DNA of 10,276 nt from Prevotella sp. UBA6429 (GCA_002437285.1 DJOV01000123.1:19761-30036), one strand, 5' to 3'. Positions 1 through 6,454 are shown, counted from the stretch's first letter. Translations and numbers: made by a program. Notes: generated by a model from the sequence alone, not told the origin.

Positions 1-11
1 TCATTCCACCG

Positions 12-743
12 TCACTTCGTTTGTATGCGCATCTTACGCCAAAGAACATCGGGAAGCAGACGCCAAAAGAAGGTGAGCAGGCGATAGCGCCAATCGATGA
101 CGCACACATGACGATCACGACTGACGGCTCGCACAATGATGCGGGCCACCTTATGCGGATCCATCAACATGGGATAAGAGGCGCCATCGCCCAACAGCTC
201 TGTGCGCACAAAGCCGGGACGGATGTCGGTGAAGCGAATGGGGAGATGACGCATGTGGGCTTGCTGCTCCAAGGCCTGCACATATACATTCTGAAAAGCC
301 TTCGTGGCACTGTAGGCTGGCGCCGCACCCAGCCCCTTCGTCCCGGCGATGGAGGAGATGACGGCGATGTGGCCGGCGCCTCGCTCTGCAAAATAGCGAT
401 AGGCTTCGCCCACCATACGAGCAAAACCCATACCATTGGTGGAGAGCGTAGCCTGTTCCTTTGACGCTTCGAGAGTGGGGTTTTGCCACCCTACCCCAGC
501 AGCATGGAAATAAAGATCCATGCCACCCATCTTGTCGACCAGTTGCATCAAGGATTCGGGGGCATCGTCACGCGTGACATCAAGCACCTGCACACACGAC
601 CGAGTGGGATAATCATCGGACAAGGACTGCAACGCCTCATGGCGGCGAGCTGCCAAGCCCACCATCCACCCCTGGCGCAACAAGAGGCAGGCCACTTCAC
701 GCCCGATGCCTGAGGAGGCACCCACCACAACCGCTTTCTTCAT
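12..743 (-). CDS. SDR family NAD(P)-dependent oxidoreductase
   Basis: This is a cytosolic classical-type short-chain dehydrogenase of 243 aa, a normal family length. The N-terminal Rossmann fold carries GASSGIG at residues 8-14, the nucleotide-binding glycine motif. The usual NNAG strand motif appears as HAAG at 80-83. The catalytic set is complete: Asn103 in NGMG, Ser131 in ISSIAG, Tyr144 and Lys148 in YSATK. PGFVRTEL at 176-183 is the typical post-catalytic segment. The C-terminal 25 residues are hydrophobic and basic (FFWRLLPDVLWRK), which may help membrane contact or dimerisation; that is inference. The start at 743 follows AAAAGGAG (748-755), an unusually good Shine-Dalgarno for this genome. 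It lies 74 bp downstream of pyrD on the same strand with no terminator seen between, so it probably shares the pyr transcript. The substrate cannot be read from the sequence. Confidence 0.93.
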   Translation of the reverse strand: MKKAVVVGASSGIGREVACLLLRQGWMVGLAARRHEALQSLSDDYPTRSCVQVLDVTRDDAPESLMQLVDKMGGMDLYFHAAGVGWQNPTLEASKEQATLSTNGMGFARMVGEAYRYFAERGAGHIAVISSIAGTKGLGAAPAYSATKAFQNVYVQALEQQAHMRHLPIRFTDIRPGFVRTELLGDGASYPMLMDPHKVARIIVRAVSRDRHVCVIDWRYRLLTFFWRLLPDVLWRKMRIQTK

Positions 744-817
744 CTTTCTCCTTTTATTATAAGTATTATATGTGCGAATAGCATCACTACCATATACGCG
801 AAGGGCATCAGGCCACC

Positions 818-1723
818 TCAGACAACGCCCACTATCTCACGGGCACTCTTGCAACCATGGCGCTCCAACCAGTCTGTCATGCCTTGCTTGACCTTCACGG
901 TCACCGTCGGATCTACGAAGTTGGCTGTGCCAATCTCAATGGCTGACGCACCGGCCATCATAAACTCGATGGCATCCTCTGCAGTCATGATGCCCCCAAG
1001 ACCGATGACAGGAATCTTCACAGCATGAAACACCTCATTGACCATGCGCACAGCCACAGGCTTGACGGCCGGGCCGCTGAGTCCGCCGGTGCGGATGCTG
1101 AGCTTGGGCTGGCGGCGCTCAATGTCAATGGCCATGCCCATCAGCGTGTTGATGAGTGACACGGCGTCGGCACCCTCGGCCTCGCAAGCGCGCGCTATGT
1201 CAGCGATGTGGGTGACATTGGGCGAGAGCTTCACGATGAGCGTCTTGTGATACACCTGGCGCACGGCACGCACCACACTGGCGGCTCCCTCACACGTCAC
1301 ACCAAAAGCCATGCCTCCATCCTTGACATTGGGACACGAGATGTTGAGCTCAATGGCGGGAATGTTGTCGAGCGTGTCAATGCGAGTGGCACAGGCGGCA
1401 TAGTTGTCGGGCGATGAGCCGCTGACGTTGACGATAAAATGGGTGCCGATGTCCTTAATCTGGGGATAAATGTGGGTACAGAAATAGTCCACTCCCTTAT
1501 TTTGAAGGCCCACACAGTTGAGCATTCCCTGCGCTGTCTCAACCATGCGCGGATAGTCGTTGCCCTGGCGGGAGGCCTGCGTGGTGCCCTTCACAATGAT
1601 GGCGCCTATCTCTTCCAACGGCACCAGGTCTTGAAACTCCAAACCGTAACCGAACGTACCACTGGCGGTCATCACCGGATTGGAAAGGTTCAATTGATTT
1701 ATATTTACATTTAAGTCTACCAT
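818..1723 (-). CDS. pyrD: Dihydroorotate dehydrogenase B (NAD+), catalytic subunit PyrD
   Basis: This cytosolic FMN-binding TIM-barrel enzyme oxidises dihydroorotate to orotate, the fourth step of de novo UMP synthesis. The 301-aa length is normal for class 1B. Visible landmarks are SGTFGYGLEF (21-30), KGTT with Lys45 near FMN, NCVGLQNKG (69-77), NISCPNV (127-133) with Cys130 as the class 1B catalytic base, KLSPNV (165-170), the GLGGI phosphate-binding loop (241-245) and GTANFVDP (286-293). A Cys rather than Ser at the catalytic position and the adjacent pyrK place it in class 1B, which passes electrons to NAD through PyrK. Its ATG overlaps the pyrK stop codon by 7 nt (ATGGTAG), so translational coupling is likely and would balance the two subunits. 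It starts at 1723 because the overlap and the conserved N-terminus agree. Confidence 0.97.
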   Translation of the reverse strand: MVDLNVNINQLNLSNPVMTASGTFGYGLEFQDLVPLEEIGAIIVKGTTQASRQGNDYPRMVETAQGMLNCVGLQNKGVDYFCTHIYPQIKDIGTHFIVNVSGSSPDNYAACATRIDTLDNIPAIELNISCPNVKDGGMAFGVTCEGAASVVRAVRQVYHKTLIVKLSPNVTHIADIARACEAEGADAVSLINTLMGMAIDIERRQPKLSIRTGGLSGPAVKPVAVRMVNEVFHAVKIPVIGLGGIMTAEDAIEFMMAGASAIEIGTANFVDPTVTVKVKQGMTDWLERHGCKSAREIVGVV

Positions 1724-2487
1724 AACAGTCTCTGAATATTAAACACTGGTCCTTCTTTGCAAACACACAAATTGCCCTCGGATGTCTTCTCCACACAGCA
1801 AAGGCAAGCGCCCAAACCGCAGGCCATCATGTTCTCGAGTGAGGCTTCACAGGAGATGCCTTGCTGCTTGGCGTAGCGGGCCACCGACAGCATCATCGGC
1901 TTGGGGCCACAGGTCTGTATGAAGTCAAAATGTTGCTGCTCCAAAACGGAGTGGTTGGTCACAAATCCCTTCTCGCCCAGCGAACCGTCTTCCGTGGTGA
2001 CATACACCTCGCCTTCACTACGGTAGAGGTCAAGTTCCAAGAGGTCGCTGGCCGTACGACCACCTAACAGGAAGACAGGCTTGAAGCCGGCCTGGCGAAG
2101 AGCTGCCCCCTGATAGAGCAACGGAGCGACACCGACACCACCACCCACCAGGAGAACACGCGCTGCGGATGACTGAGGCATGGAGAACCCATTGCCCAAA
2201 GGGAGCAAGCAGTTCAACGTATCGCCTGGGCACAGACGGGCCAACTGGCGGGTGCCTTCACCAATGGTGGCTACCAATAGCCACAACTCGTTGTGCTCTA
2301 CATCAATGTAATGGATCGAAATGGGGCGGCGAAGGAAGGTGGAAGGTGAATGGTCCACTCTGACTTCTACAAACTGACCGGGCTGCATGGTTGGAAGGGG
2401 GGCTTCCTGGGTCAGTTTGAGCAACACATGCTTGGGGCTCAAACGTTCCACCGTGCTGACGCGCAGGTCAAGACAATACTTCTTCAT
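1717..2487 (-). CDS. pyrK: Dihydroorotate dehydrogenase B, electron transfer subunit PyrK
   Basis: This iron-sulfur flavoprotein moves electrons from the FMN of PyrD through a [2Fe-2S] cluster and FAD to NAD+. The order is a ferredoxin-reductase-type FAD domain, a nucleotide domain and a C-terminal cluster domain. RRPIS (53-57) is the FAD-binding Arg-x-x-Ser motif, and GGGVGVAP (115-122) is the dinucleotide-binding glycine turn. The cluster ligands are Cys223, Cys228 and Cys231 (C-x4-C-x2-C) and Cys243 in CVCKEGPVF. Extra cysteines at 230 and 241 sit beside the ligands. The length of 256 aa is normal. It is the first gene of the probable pyrK-pyrD-SDR operon, and its stop overlaps the pyrD start. 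A TATCTTTG box lies 28 nt upstream of the ATG. No ferredoxin-like fusion or truncation is seen. Confidence 0.96.
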   Translation of the reverse strand: MKKYCLDLRVSTVERLSPKHVLLKLTQEAPLPTMQPGQFVEVRVDHSPSTFLRRPISIHYIDVEHNELWLLVATIGEGTRQLARLCPGDTLNCLLPLGNGFSMPQSSAARVLLVGGGVGVAPLLYQGAALRQAGFKPVFLLGGRTASDLLELDLYRSEGEVYVTTEDGSLGEKGFVTNHSVLEQQHFDFIQTCGPKPMMLSVARYAKQQGISCEASLENMMACGLGACLCCVEKTSEGNLCVCKEGPVFNIQRLLW

Positions 2488-2514
2488 AAGTTATCTTTAT
2501 GGTGATTAACATTG

Positions 2515-2522
2515 CAAAGATA
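2515..2522 (-). promoter_or_regulatory. Bacteroidota -7 box for pyrK operon
   Basis: Read on the minus strand this is TATCTTTG, matching TAnnTTTG exactly. Transcription would start near 2508-2511, giving a leader of about 20-25 nt before the pyrK ATG. No clear TTTG is present at the -33 distance, so the call rests on the -7 box and its position. Confidence 0.6.
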
Positions 2523-2680
2523 GCGCATTTATACGAGACCATAGGATATTAGGCACTAAAAAGTTGCATGGAACAGAGAACGGGGAACTATTCTACCTGA
2601 ATTCAGGCTATATCCAGACTTGTTCATGACCGCAGCTGCCAGCCCCCAAAAAGATTCAGTCCGCCTCTTAATTATAAAGG

Positions 2681-2722
2681 CACGCGCGACCCTTGTATAA
2701 ACACGCACGATCCCTGTATAAA
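2681..2722. repeat. Two-copy 21-bp tandem repeat
   Basis: Copy one (2681-2701) begins CACGCGCGACCC and copy two (2702-2722) begins CACGCACGATCC; both end CTGTATAAA or TTGTATAAA. They match at 18 of 21 positions and all three differences are transitions. TATAAAGG occurs just before the first copy and again at the end of the second, so a partial third unit may be present. Confidence 0.8.
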
Positions 2723-2824
2723 GGTGCTCAAATGCTTTATCTTGCAGCTCGTCACTCACTTCTGCTGCCATCGTCTTCTTCAGTGGTATGACGAAAGCTC
2801 CGCACTTCACGCCAAGTACTGAAG

Positions 2825-2860
2825 TAATCCGTGCATAAGGTCTTCAATAATCCGTGCATA
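2825..2860. repeat. Direct repeat TAATCCGTGCATA, 23-bp period
   Basis: TAATCCGTGCATA occurs exactly at 2825-2837 and 2848-2860, 10 bp apart. The pair is bracketed by AGTACT at 2815-2820 and 2860-2865, with GCCA outside on the left and GGC outside on the right. The bracket is therefore a near-perfect inverted repeat around a direct repeat. Its function is unknown. Confidence 0.75.
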
Positions 2861-3096
2861 GTACTGGCAAAATCTCAAGGAGAAGACGCATCAAGCCTAT
2901 AATAAACAAGTATAAACGTATGACCCCTGCCCAAAGGCCATACTTAGGGAAAGCAAAGACACAAAGAAAAGCCACTGACGAACCGCGCTTATGCCCTAAC
3001 AGGTATAGTTACGCACACGCACCATTTTCAGATAGTCCACAAGTCACCCCGCCAAAAAAACGGCACTCACTGTAACACGGTTAGAAGCACTTAGGG

Positions 3097-3133
3097 AAAA
3101 AGGCCTCAACACGACATCACATGGAGGCTCTTT
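3097..3133 (-). terminator. Possible weak terminator for XRE regulator
   Basis: On the minus strand, about 50 nt past the regulator stop codon, GCCTC pairs with GAGGC across a 16-nt loop and is followed by CTTTTT. The stem can be extended past one mismatch by A/U and G/U pairs. It is short with a long loop, so confidence is modest. Confidence 0.35.
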
Positions 3134-3183
3134 CGTTCTTGCCATTCTACACCGCAAGGTAGAAAAAGGGCCTCGTCACAACA

Positions 3184-3636
3184 TCACTTCTTAGGAGCAA
3201 AAGTCTCCCAGGTCTGGTCATCATAGAACACTCGGATCTCAGTAATTCTCCTTTGCGGCCTGTCAATATATTTGATTTGATTTTGGAAGGCACCCCCAGG
3301 CTCACTCACACCGCGTGACTCCACAGCAGCCTGAGAAGCTTCGAAGAGGAGAGGGGATGACGCTGGCGCGTCAGCATGTCCGACCTCAGGCCGATCGACT
3401 TGGGCTCCGCCATCCTGCGAGGCTGGAGCATCCTCCATGGAGCCAACACCATACAGGAGCCACTCCAAGGACACCTGAGGAAAGTGCTTGTGAATGGCGT
3501 CAACCATCTGGAGGGTGGGCCGTGTCTTGTTATTGAGCACGCCACTCAACGATCCTTCCGAAATTCCAGTGAACTGCGAGAAGATTTTTTGAGTCATGTG
3601 ATTTGACTCCATGATTTTCTTAATTCGATCTTTCAT
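3184..3636 (-). CDS. XRE/Cro-type helix-turn-helix transcriptional regulator
   Basis: This is a DNA-binding regulator of 150 aa. Residues 2-55 form the HTH_3-like domain: TQKIFSQFTGIS (15-26) gives helices two and turn, and SEGSLSGVLNNKTRP (26-40) holds the recognition helix. SLEWLLYGVGSM (56-67) follows, as in many Bacteroidota XRE proteins. Residues 68-118 are a low-complexity linker rich in Ala, Ser, Gly and Pro. The end, RRITEIRVFYDDQTWETFAPKK, split here as RRITEIRVFY and DDQTWETF, resembles a conserved C-terminal tail that I recall from this family. A longer reading frame reaches 3729, but its first codon would be a TTG lying inside the promoter's -33 element; the ATG at 3636 is downstream of the -7 box and begins with the expected MKDRIKKIM. 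Target genes are unknown. It stands alone between two long spacers, and autoregulation is possible. Confidence 0.88.
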   Translation of the reverse strand: MKDRIKKIMESNHMTQKIFSQFTGISEGSLSGVLNNKTRPTLQMVDAIHKHFPQVSLEWLLYGVGSMEDAPASQDGGAQVDRPEVGHADAPASSPLLFEASQAAVESRGVSEPGGAFQNQIKYIDRPQRRITEIRVFYDDQTWETFAPKK

Positions 3637-3698
3637 ACCCTGCAATTTGTGTGTTAGGTGACTTTTAGCGCTTTTTGCGCCCATTTGCATTCGATTTG

Positions 3699-3730
3699 CA
3701 AAGTTAAAACATATATTTGAATTCTCCAAC
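3699..3730 (-). promoter_or_regulatory. Promoter of XRE regulator gene
   Basis: On the minus strand GTTG (3730-3727) is followed after 20 nt by TAACTTTG (3706-3699). This fits the Bacteroidota -33/-7 pattern. Start of transcription would be near 3692-3695, leaving a leader of about 55-60 nt before the ATG at 3636. ATTTGCA occurs twice on the plus strand just downstream of the start, 11 bp apart (3683 and 3694), a possible operator. Confidence 0.65.
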
Positions 3731-4320
3731 TAATACGAATAGAATTTAAATTGATGAAATTAAAATTCGTAATTCAAGATTTTGAATAACCAAATCAGAA
3801 CATACCCGTTGTGCCAGTTCGAATGTGAGAACTCAAATATTAGCGCAAAATATGACTTGAAGTCTTTTTATAGCGTTTTAAAACAAACAACTGGCTTTAA
3901 AATAGATATATATGTCTATTCTTACGCTCAAACCGCACTTATGCAACGAAAACGGGCTATAAAAGTTCAAATCTCCTATTTTTACGTTTCGGAGATTATG
4001 TTAACTTACTGATTTTCACACTATTAAAGTAATTACACCTTCTCTGTATAATAATTAATACGGGTTTTAAAATGCGATTATTCGTATTTCAGAACTATTT
4101 CATTTCATAATTTACATCTTCAAATATATGAATTTTGAAATTTAGAATAATAAAGAATAAAGACCTTGTTTTCGGTTCGTTATCCCGAACTTCGTATTTT
4201 TAAATGATAAAGGATGTTAATAGTGAATTTTAGGGGGAGGATAAAGCTTAAATCGAAAATACAGAAGATATTTCCAACCAACGGGCAGATAGCTTCAAAA
4301 TACGCGATTCTCAGAGGCAC

Positions 4321-4362
4321 AAAAAGAGGCCAAACTTCCATATTCTCATGGAGTTAGGCCTC
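4321..4362 (-). terminator. Intrinsic terminator downstream of holA
   Basis: On the minus strand, about 60 nt past the holA stop, GAGGCCTAACTCCAT (4362-4348) pairs with ATGGAAGTTTGGCCTC (4341-4326) around a 6-nt loop. One mismatch and one bulge interrupt the stem. It is followed directly by TTTTT (4325-4321). The T-tract occurs only in the minus direction, so it ends holA transcription. Confidence 0.88.
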
Positions 4363-4423
4363 AAAATAAGCATCACGGGACTTGCACATTCTAGAGTAAA
4401 ATAGCCCCTGTTTTGTAAAAAAA

Positions 4424-5452
4424 TCAGTGAAGAATGAAGAAAATCAGCTCCTTCATGAGGTCTCCAGCATCGGTATTCGGGTTGTCCAACCCCTTACTTT
4501 TAGCGTCAATCTCACGTAGTTTGCCCAAAATCTGGAGAGTTTTTTTTGCCGTGTAATTTCTCAAGCCCGCAAGATAGTCTTTTGTCCCCCATGTCGAGCG
4601 CAGTCCGAGAAAGCCTGCAAGGTTCTGCGGATCGTTCTTATCGGGCGCATAATAGGCAATCATCAGGTTCTGAAAGAAACCGAAAAGCAACGGAAGCAGC
4701 GAATAAAGTGAGCCCGCCTTGGGATTGCTGTTAAAATAATTGATTATCTGATTAGCTTTGAACACATCCTTGGAGACAATGGCGTTGCGCAATTCGAAGG
4801 CATTGAAATCCTTGCTCACACCCACATTCTCCTCCACTACGCTCGGCGTCACTCGCCTGTCGTCTTCAGGGAGCGAGATCAGCAACTTGTCGAGTTCAGA
4901 CATCATGCGATTCAAGTCAGCGCCGACATGGTCGGCCAACATGCTTGCGCTCTTGTCATCAATCGATGCATTCTTCTTTTTAAGATAATCGCGGATGAAA
5001 GCCGGAAGTTGGAAATCCTTGAGCTTCTTACTCTCAAACACCACCCCCGTGCGCTCAGCGGCCGACACGAACCGAAGTCGCCGGTTCATGGCCCCGTTCT
5101 TATAACAAATCACCAGGACGGTCGAAGCCAATGGCTTTTGGGCGTATTTCTCCAATCTGTCAAACGACCTCATGCCCTGTGCCTCCTTCACGATCACCAC
5201 ACGATGGCTGGCCATCATCGGATATGACATGCAGAGATCGGCAACCTTCGCCGCATTGGTGTCGGCACCGAAGACTACCGTCTGGTTGAAAGCCTGCTCA
5301 TCGGGGGCCAGCACATGTTCCTGGATATAGTCGCTAATCTGGTCTATATAATACGACTCCTCGCCCATTAATATATAAATAGGTGCGTAATGTCCCGCCC
5401 TCAGGTCTTTCATGATGGCGTCGAACGTGATGGTAGGCCTCTTTTCCGGCAT
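4424..5452 (-). CDS. holA: DNA polymerase III subunit delta HolA
   Basis: This is the clamp-loader delta subunit, which opens the beta sliding clamp at primed DNA in the replisome. The 342-aa length is almost that of Escherichia coli delta (343). The N-terminal part begins PIYILMGEESYYIDQI (24-39), the usual delta opening with a degenerate P-loop (GEESYYID) that is not expected to hydrolyse ATP. The middle includes LADHVGADLNRMMSELDKL (about 172-190), the conserved AAA+ lid region of delta. The C-terminal collar domain includes LLPLLFGFFQNL and ends in GDLMKELIFFIL. The start at 5452 gives the standard short N-terminus. It diverges from the HsdR-N gene at 5531, with the two -7 boxes facing one another in an inverted repeat, and it ends at a strong terminator. 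Nothing is missing or truncated. Confidence 0.95.
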   Translation of the reverse strand: MPEKRPTITFDAIMKDLRAGHYAPIYILMGEESYYIDQISDYIQEHVLAPDEQAFNQTVVFGADTNAAKVADLCMSYPMMASHRVVIVKEAQGMRSFDRLEKYAQKPLASTVLVICYKNGAMNRRLRFVSAAERTGVVFESKKLKDFQLPAFIRDYLKKKNASIDDKSASMLADHVGADLNRMMSELDKLLISLPEDDRRVTPSVVEENVGVSKDFNAFELRNAIVSKDVFKANQIINYFNSNPKAGSLYSLLPLLFGFFQNLMIAYYAPDKNDPQNLAGFLGLRSTWGTKDYLAGLRNYTAKKTLQILGKLREIDAKSKGLDNPNTDAGDLMKELIFFILH

Positions 5453-5494
5453 AATTCTTTCTCTTGATAATTGATGTATCTCGCGGCAAATGAC

Positions 5495-5502
5495 TATCTT
5501 TG
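5495..5502 (+). promoter_or_regulatory. Bacteroidota -7 box for HsdR-N gene
   Basis: TATCTTTG on the plus strand, an exact consensus match, predicts a start near 5506-5509 and a leader of about 22-25 nt before the ATG at 5531. A TTG lies at 5471-5473, 21 nt upstream, as a possible -33 element. Confidence 0.65.
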
Positions 5503-5517
5503 CACACGAACCACATG

Positions 5518-5525
5518 CAAAGATA
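5518..5525 (-). promoter_or_regulatory. Bacteroidota -7 box for holA
   Basis: Read on the minus strand this is TATCTTTG, an exact TAnnTTTG match. It points left to a start near 5511-5514 and a leader of about 60 nt ahead of the holA ATG. It is the right half of a perfect 12-bp inverted repeat whose left half is the -7 box of the opposite gene. Confidence 0.65.
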
Positions 5526-5530
5526 GTAAA

Positions 5531-5980
5531 ATGATTCCGTTAAACCTCCCCTCTTTCGACATAAAATTGCAAGGCTCGCGCAAGCGCCCCCGCATTCTCG
5601 ACGTGCTTCGCCGCAGATACGTGGCCCTGACCCCCGAGGAATGGGTGCGGCAAAGCTTCATCCACTACCTCATCGAGCACATGGGCTACCCGCAGGCTCT
5701 TCTTGCCAACGAGGTTCCCCTGCGGGTGGGCGACAAGCAGCTACGCGCAGACAGTGTGCTTTACGATCGAGACTTGCGGCCTAAGATGATCATCGAATAC
5801 AAGGCCCCAACCATAGCCATCACCCAACATGTGTTCGAGCAGATAGCCGCCTACAACATCTTGTTGCACGTAGACTATCTGATGGTTTCCAACGGCCTCG
5901 AACACTATTGCTGTAAAATGGATTATACAAGTAAAGAATGTTTATATCTTGACCACATTCCAAAATACGAAGAATTATGA
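5531..5980 (+). CDS. Stand-alone HsdR N-terminal (PD-(D/E)XK fold) protein
   Basis: This 149-aa protein is a single nuclease-fold domain related to the N-terminus of type I restriction subunit HsdR (HSDR_N_2 type), without the helicase part. The family motifs are present: TPEEWVRQSFIHYLI (34-48), LRADSVLYD (71-79) with Asp74, IIEYKAP (87-93) with Glu89 and Lys91, and QIAAYN (104-109) as the Q-x3-Y motif. Asp74, Glu89 and Lys91 form a complete D...E-x-K site, so metal-dependent nuclease activity is possible but not shown. SNG (120-122) fits the strand that follows in the family. An earlier in-frame TTG exists at 5471 but lies upstream of the -7 box, so the ATG at 5531 is chosen. No HsdM, HsdS or helicase gene is nearby. 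I recall a similar holA linkage in other Bacteroidota, which argues for a housekeeping role rather than an active restriction system. It ends before a strong bidirectional hairpin. Confidence 0.88.
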   Translation: MIPLNLPSFDIKLQGSRKRPRILDVLRRRYVALTPEEWVRQSFIHYLIEHMGYPQALLANEVPLRVGDKQLRADSVLYDRDLRPKMIIEYKAPTIAITQHVFEQIAAYNILLHVDYLMVSNGLEHYCCKMDYTSKECLYLDHIPKYEEL

Positions 5981-6091
5981 CAAATCACCAAGACGGGCAG
6001 GTACTTCCTCAACGCCACAAAGCACCACACGAAACTCCACAAATGCCGTTCCACAAACACCCGCAAAAAGCGGAGCACAGCCCTAAAATGC

Positions 6092-6129
6092 GAAAAGCCG
6101 TCCTTGCCCGAAGGCAAGGACGGCTTTTC
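6092..6129. terminator. Bidirectional intrinsic terminator, 17-bp perfect stem
   Basis: GAAAAGCCGTCCTTGCC (6092-6108) and GGCAAGGACGGCTTTTC (6113-6129) are exact reverse complements around a 4-nt loop. In minus-strand RNA the loop is UUCG closed by C-G, a very stable tetraloop. Both directions leave a GGCTTTTC tail. It sits between convergent genes, the HsdR-N gene ending at 5980 and the small membrane-protein gene ending at 6162, and can serve both. Confidence 0.93.
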
Positions 6130-6161
6130 ACACGTCAGCACGTCACTTGCTGACGATGACC

Positions 6162-6368
6162 TTATCCCACTGCATCGTAACCTCGCGTGCTATTCTCACG
6201 CATGATGTCACGTACGTTGAGCTCCTTATGAGGACCTTTTGTGGCAGTTGGATCCGGATGATGAGGCTTGTCTTCCTCATAGTGGAAATCCTTGTAGTGA
6301 GCCTCGGCGATGCCCCAAACCAGCGCGGCCACCACCAAAAACAGGATAAAAGCAAATGCTATATTCAT
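6162..6368 (-). CDS. Small single-pass membrane protein, unknown function
   Basis: This is a 68-aa protein I do not recognise. Residues 2-20 (NIAFAFILFLVVAALVWGI) form one hydrophobic transmembrane segment or uncleaved signal anchor. The remaining 48 residues are polar and rich in His, Asp, Glu and Lys (HYKDFHYEED, KPHHPDP), probably a soluble tail. The ATG at 6368 is chosen because it begins the hydrophobic segment and lies 35 nt downstream of a TACCTTTG box; the frame stays open further upstream to 6485 but that would cross the promoter. It converges with the HsdR-N gene on a shared terminator. An oddity is that the other minus-strand frame stays open to a TGA at 6143 and its end (TMQWDKVIVSK) looks protein-like, so the true C-terminus could differ if a frameshift or sequencing error is present. 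Confidence 0.6.
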   Translation of the reverse strand: MNIAFAFILFLVVAALVWGIAEAHYKDFHYEEDKPHHPDPTATKGPHKELNVRDIMRENSTRGYDAVG

Positions 6369-6402
6369 CGTGATTGCTTGTGTAATAATGATTAATTTGG
6401 CG

Positions 6403-6410
6403 CAAAGGTA
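6403..6410 (-). promoter_or_regulatory. Bacteroidota -7 box for small membrane protein
   Basis: Read on the minus strand this is TACCTTTG, matching TAnnTTTG. It predicts a start near 6396-6399 and a leader of about 30 nt before the ATG at 6368. The palindrome ATGGCCAT (6429-6436) lies 18 bp upstream, at roughly the -33 position. Confidence 0.6.
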
Positions 6411-6454
6411 GTGAATTTTCGTCAAATCATGGCCATCGCACAAGGATTTTTTGC

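Larger units (their letters stand above)
2488..3183. other. Gene-poor spacer with short repeats
   Basis: No convincing gene lies between pyrK and the XRE regulator. The stretch holds the pyrK -7 box, a perfect 12-bp palindrome CCTGAATTCAGG (2596-2607), a 2 x 21-bp tandem repeat (2681-2722), a 13-bp repeat pair (2825-2860) flanked by AGTACT, an 11-bp repeat ACTTAGGGAAA (2942 and 3089), and two similar 27-bp segments at 3094-3120 and 3161-3187. A minus-strand reading frame of 84 codons spans 2556-2810 and keeps its frame through the 21-bp repeat. It has no recognisable domain, promoter or ribosome site, so it is not called as a gene. The mixture of short decayed repeats suggests an evolutionarily labile spacer. 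Confidence 0.6.
3637..4423. other. Long AT-rich spacer between XRE regulator and holA
   Basis: Apart from the regulator's promoter at its left end and the holA terminator near 4340, nothing gene-like is seen in this AT-rich stretch. A 76-codon plus-strand frame at 3782-4012 starts with TTG, has low-complexity AT-driven composition and no domain, and is not called. The motif TTCGTATT or its complement recurs: AATACGAAT near 3733, ATTCGTAATT near 3765, TTCGTATTT at 4081 and TTCGTATTTT near 4191. The first two form a spaced inverted repeat upstream of the regulator promoter. GTTCG and CGAAC form a small hairpin near 4178-4193. These could be regulator sites but are also easily produced by AT-rich sequence. 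Confidence 0.5.
5493..5527. repeat. 12-bp perfect inverted repeat holding two facing promoters
   Basis: ACTATCTTTGCA (5493-5504) and TGCAAAGATAGT (5516-5527) are exact reverse complements separated by 11 bp. Each arm contains one -7 box, so the predicted start sites of holA and the HsdR-N gene fall within a few bases of each other. Confidence 0.9.

Noticed and set aside
2556..2810. 84-codon minus-strand frame between pyrK and the XRE regulator
   Set aside because: No domain, no -7 box or ribosome site, and part of it is a 21-bp DNA tandem repeat read in frame. It could be a decayed or lineage-specific small gene, but the sequence does not support it.
2854..3075. 73-codon plus-strand frame rich in Lys and Arg
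   Set aside because: GTG start inside the 13-bp repeat, no promoter, no recognisable domain and composition driven by the spacer.
3637..3729. N-terminal extension of the XRE regulator by 31 codons
   Set aside because: The extended start is a TTG that coincides with the -33 element, upstream of the predicted transcription start, and the conserved family N-terminus begins at the ATG at 3636.
3782..4012. 76-codon plus-strand frame in the AT-rich spacer
   Set aside because: TTG start and AT-driven composition without any domain.
5471..5530. 20-codon N-terminal extension of the HsdR-N protein
   Set aside because: It would be translated from DNA that holds the promoter itself, upstream of the predicted transcript start.
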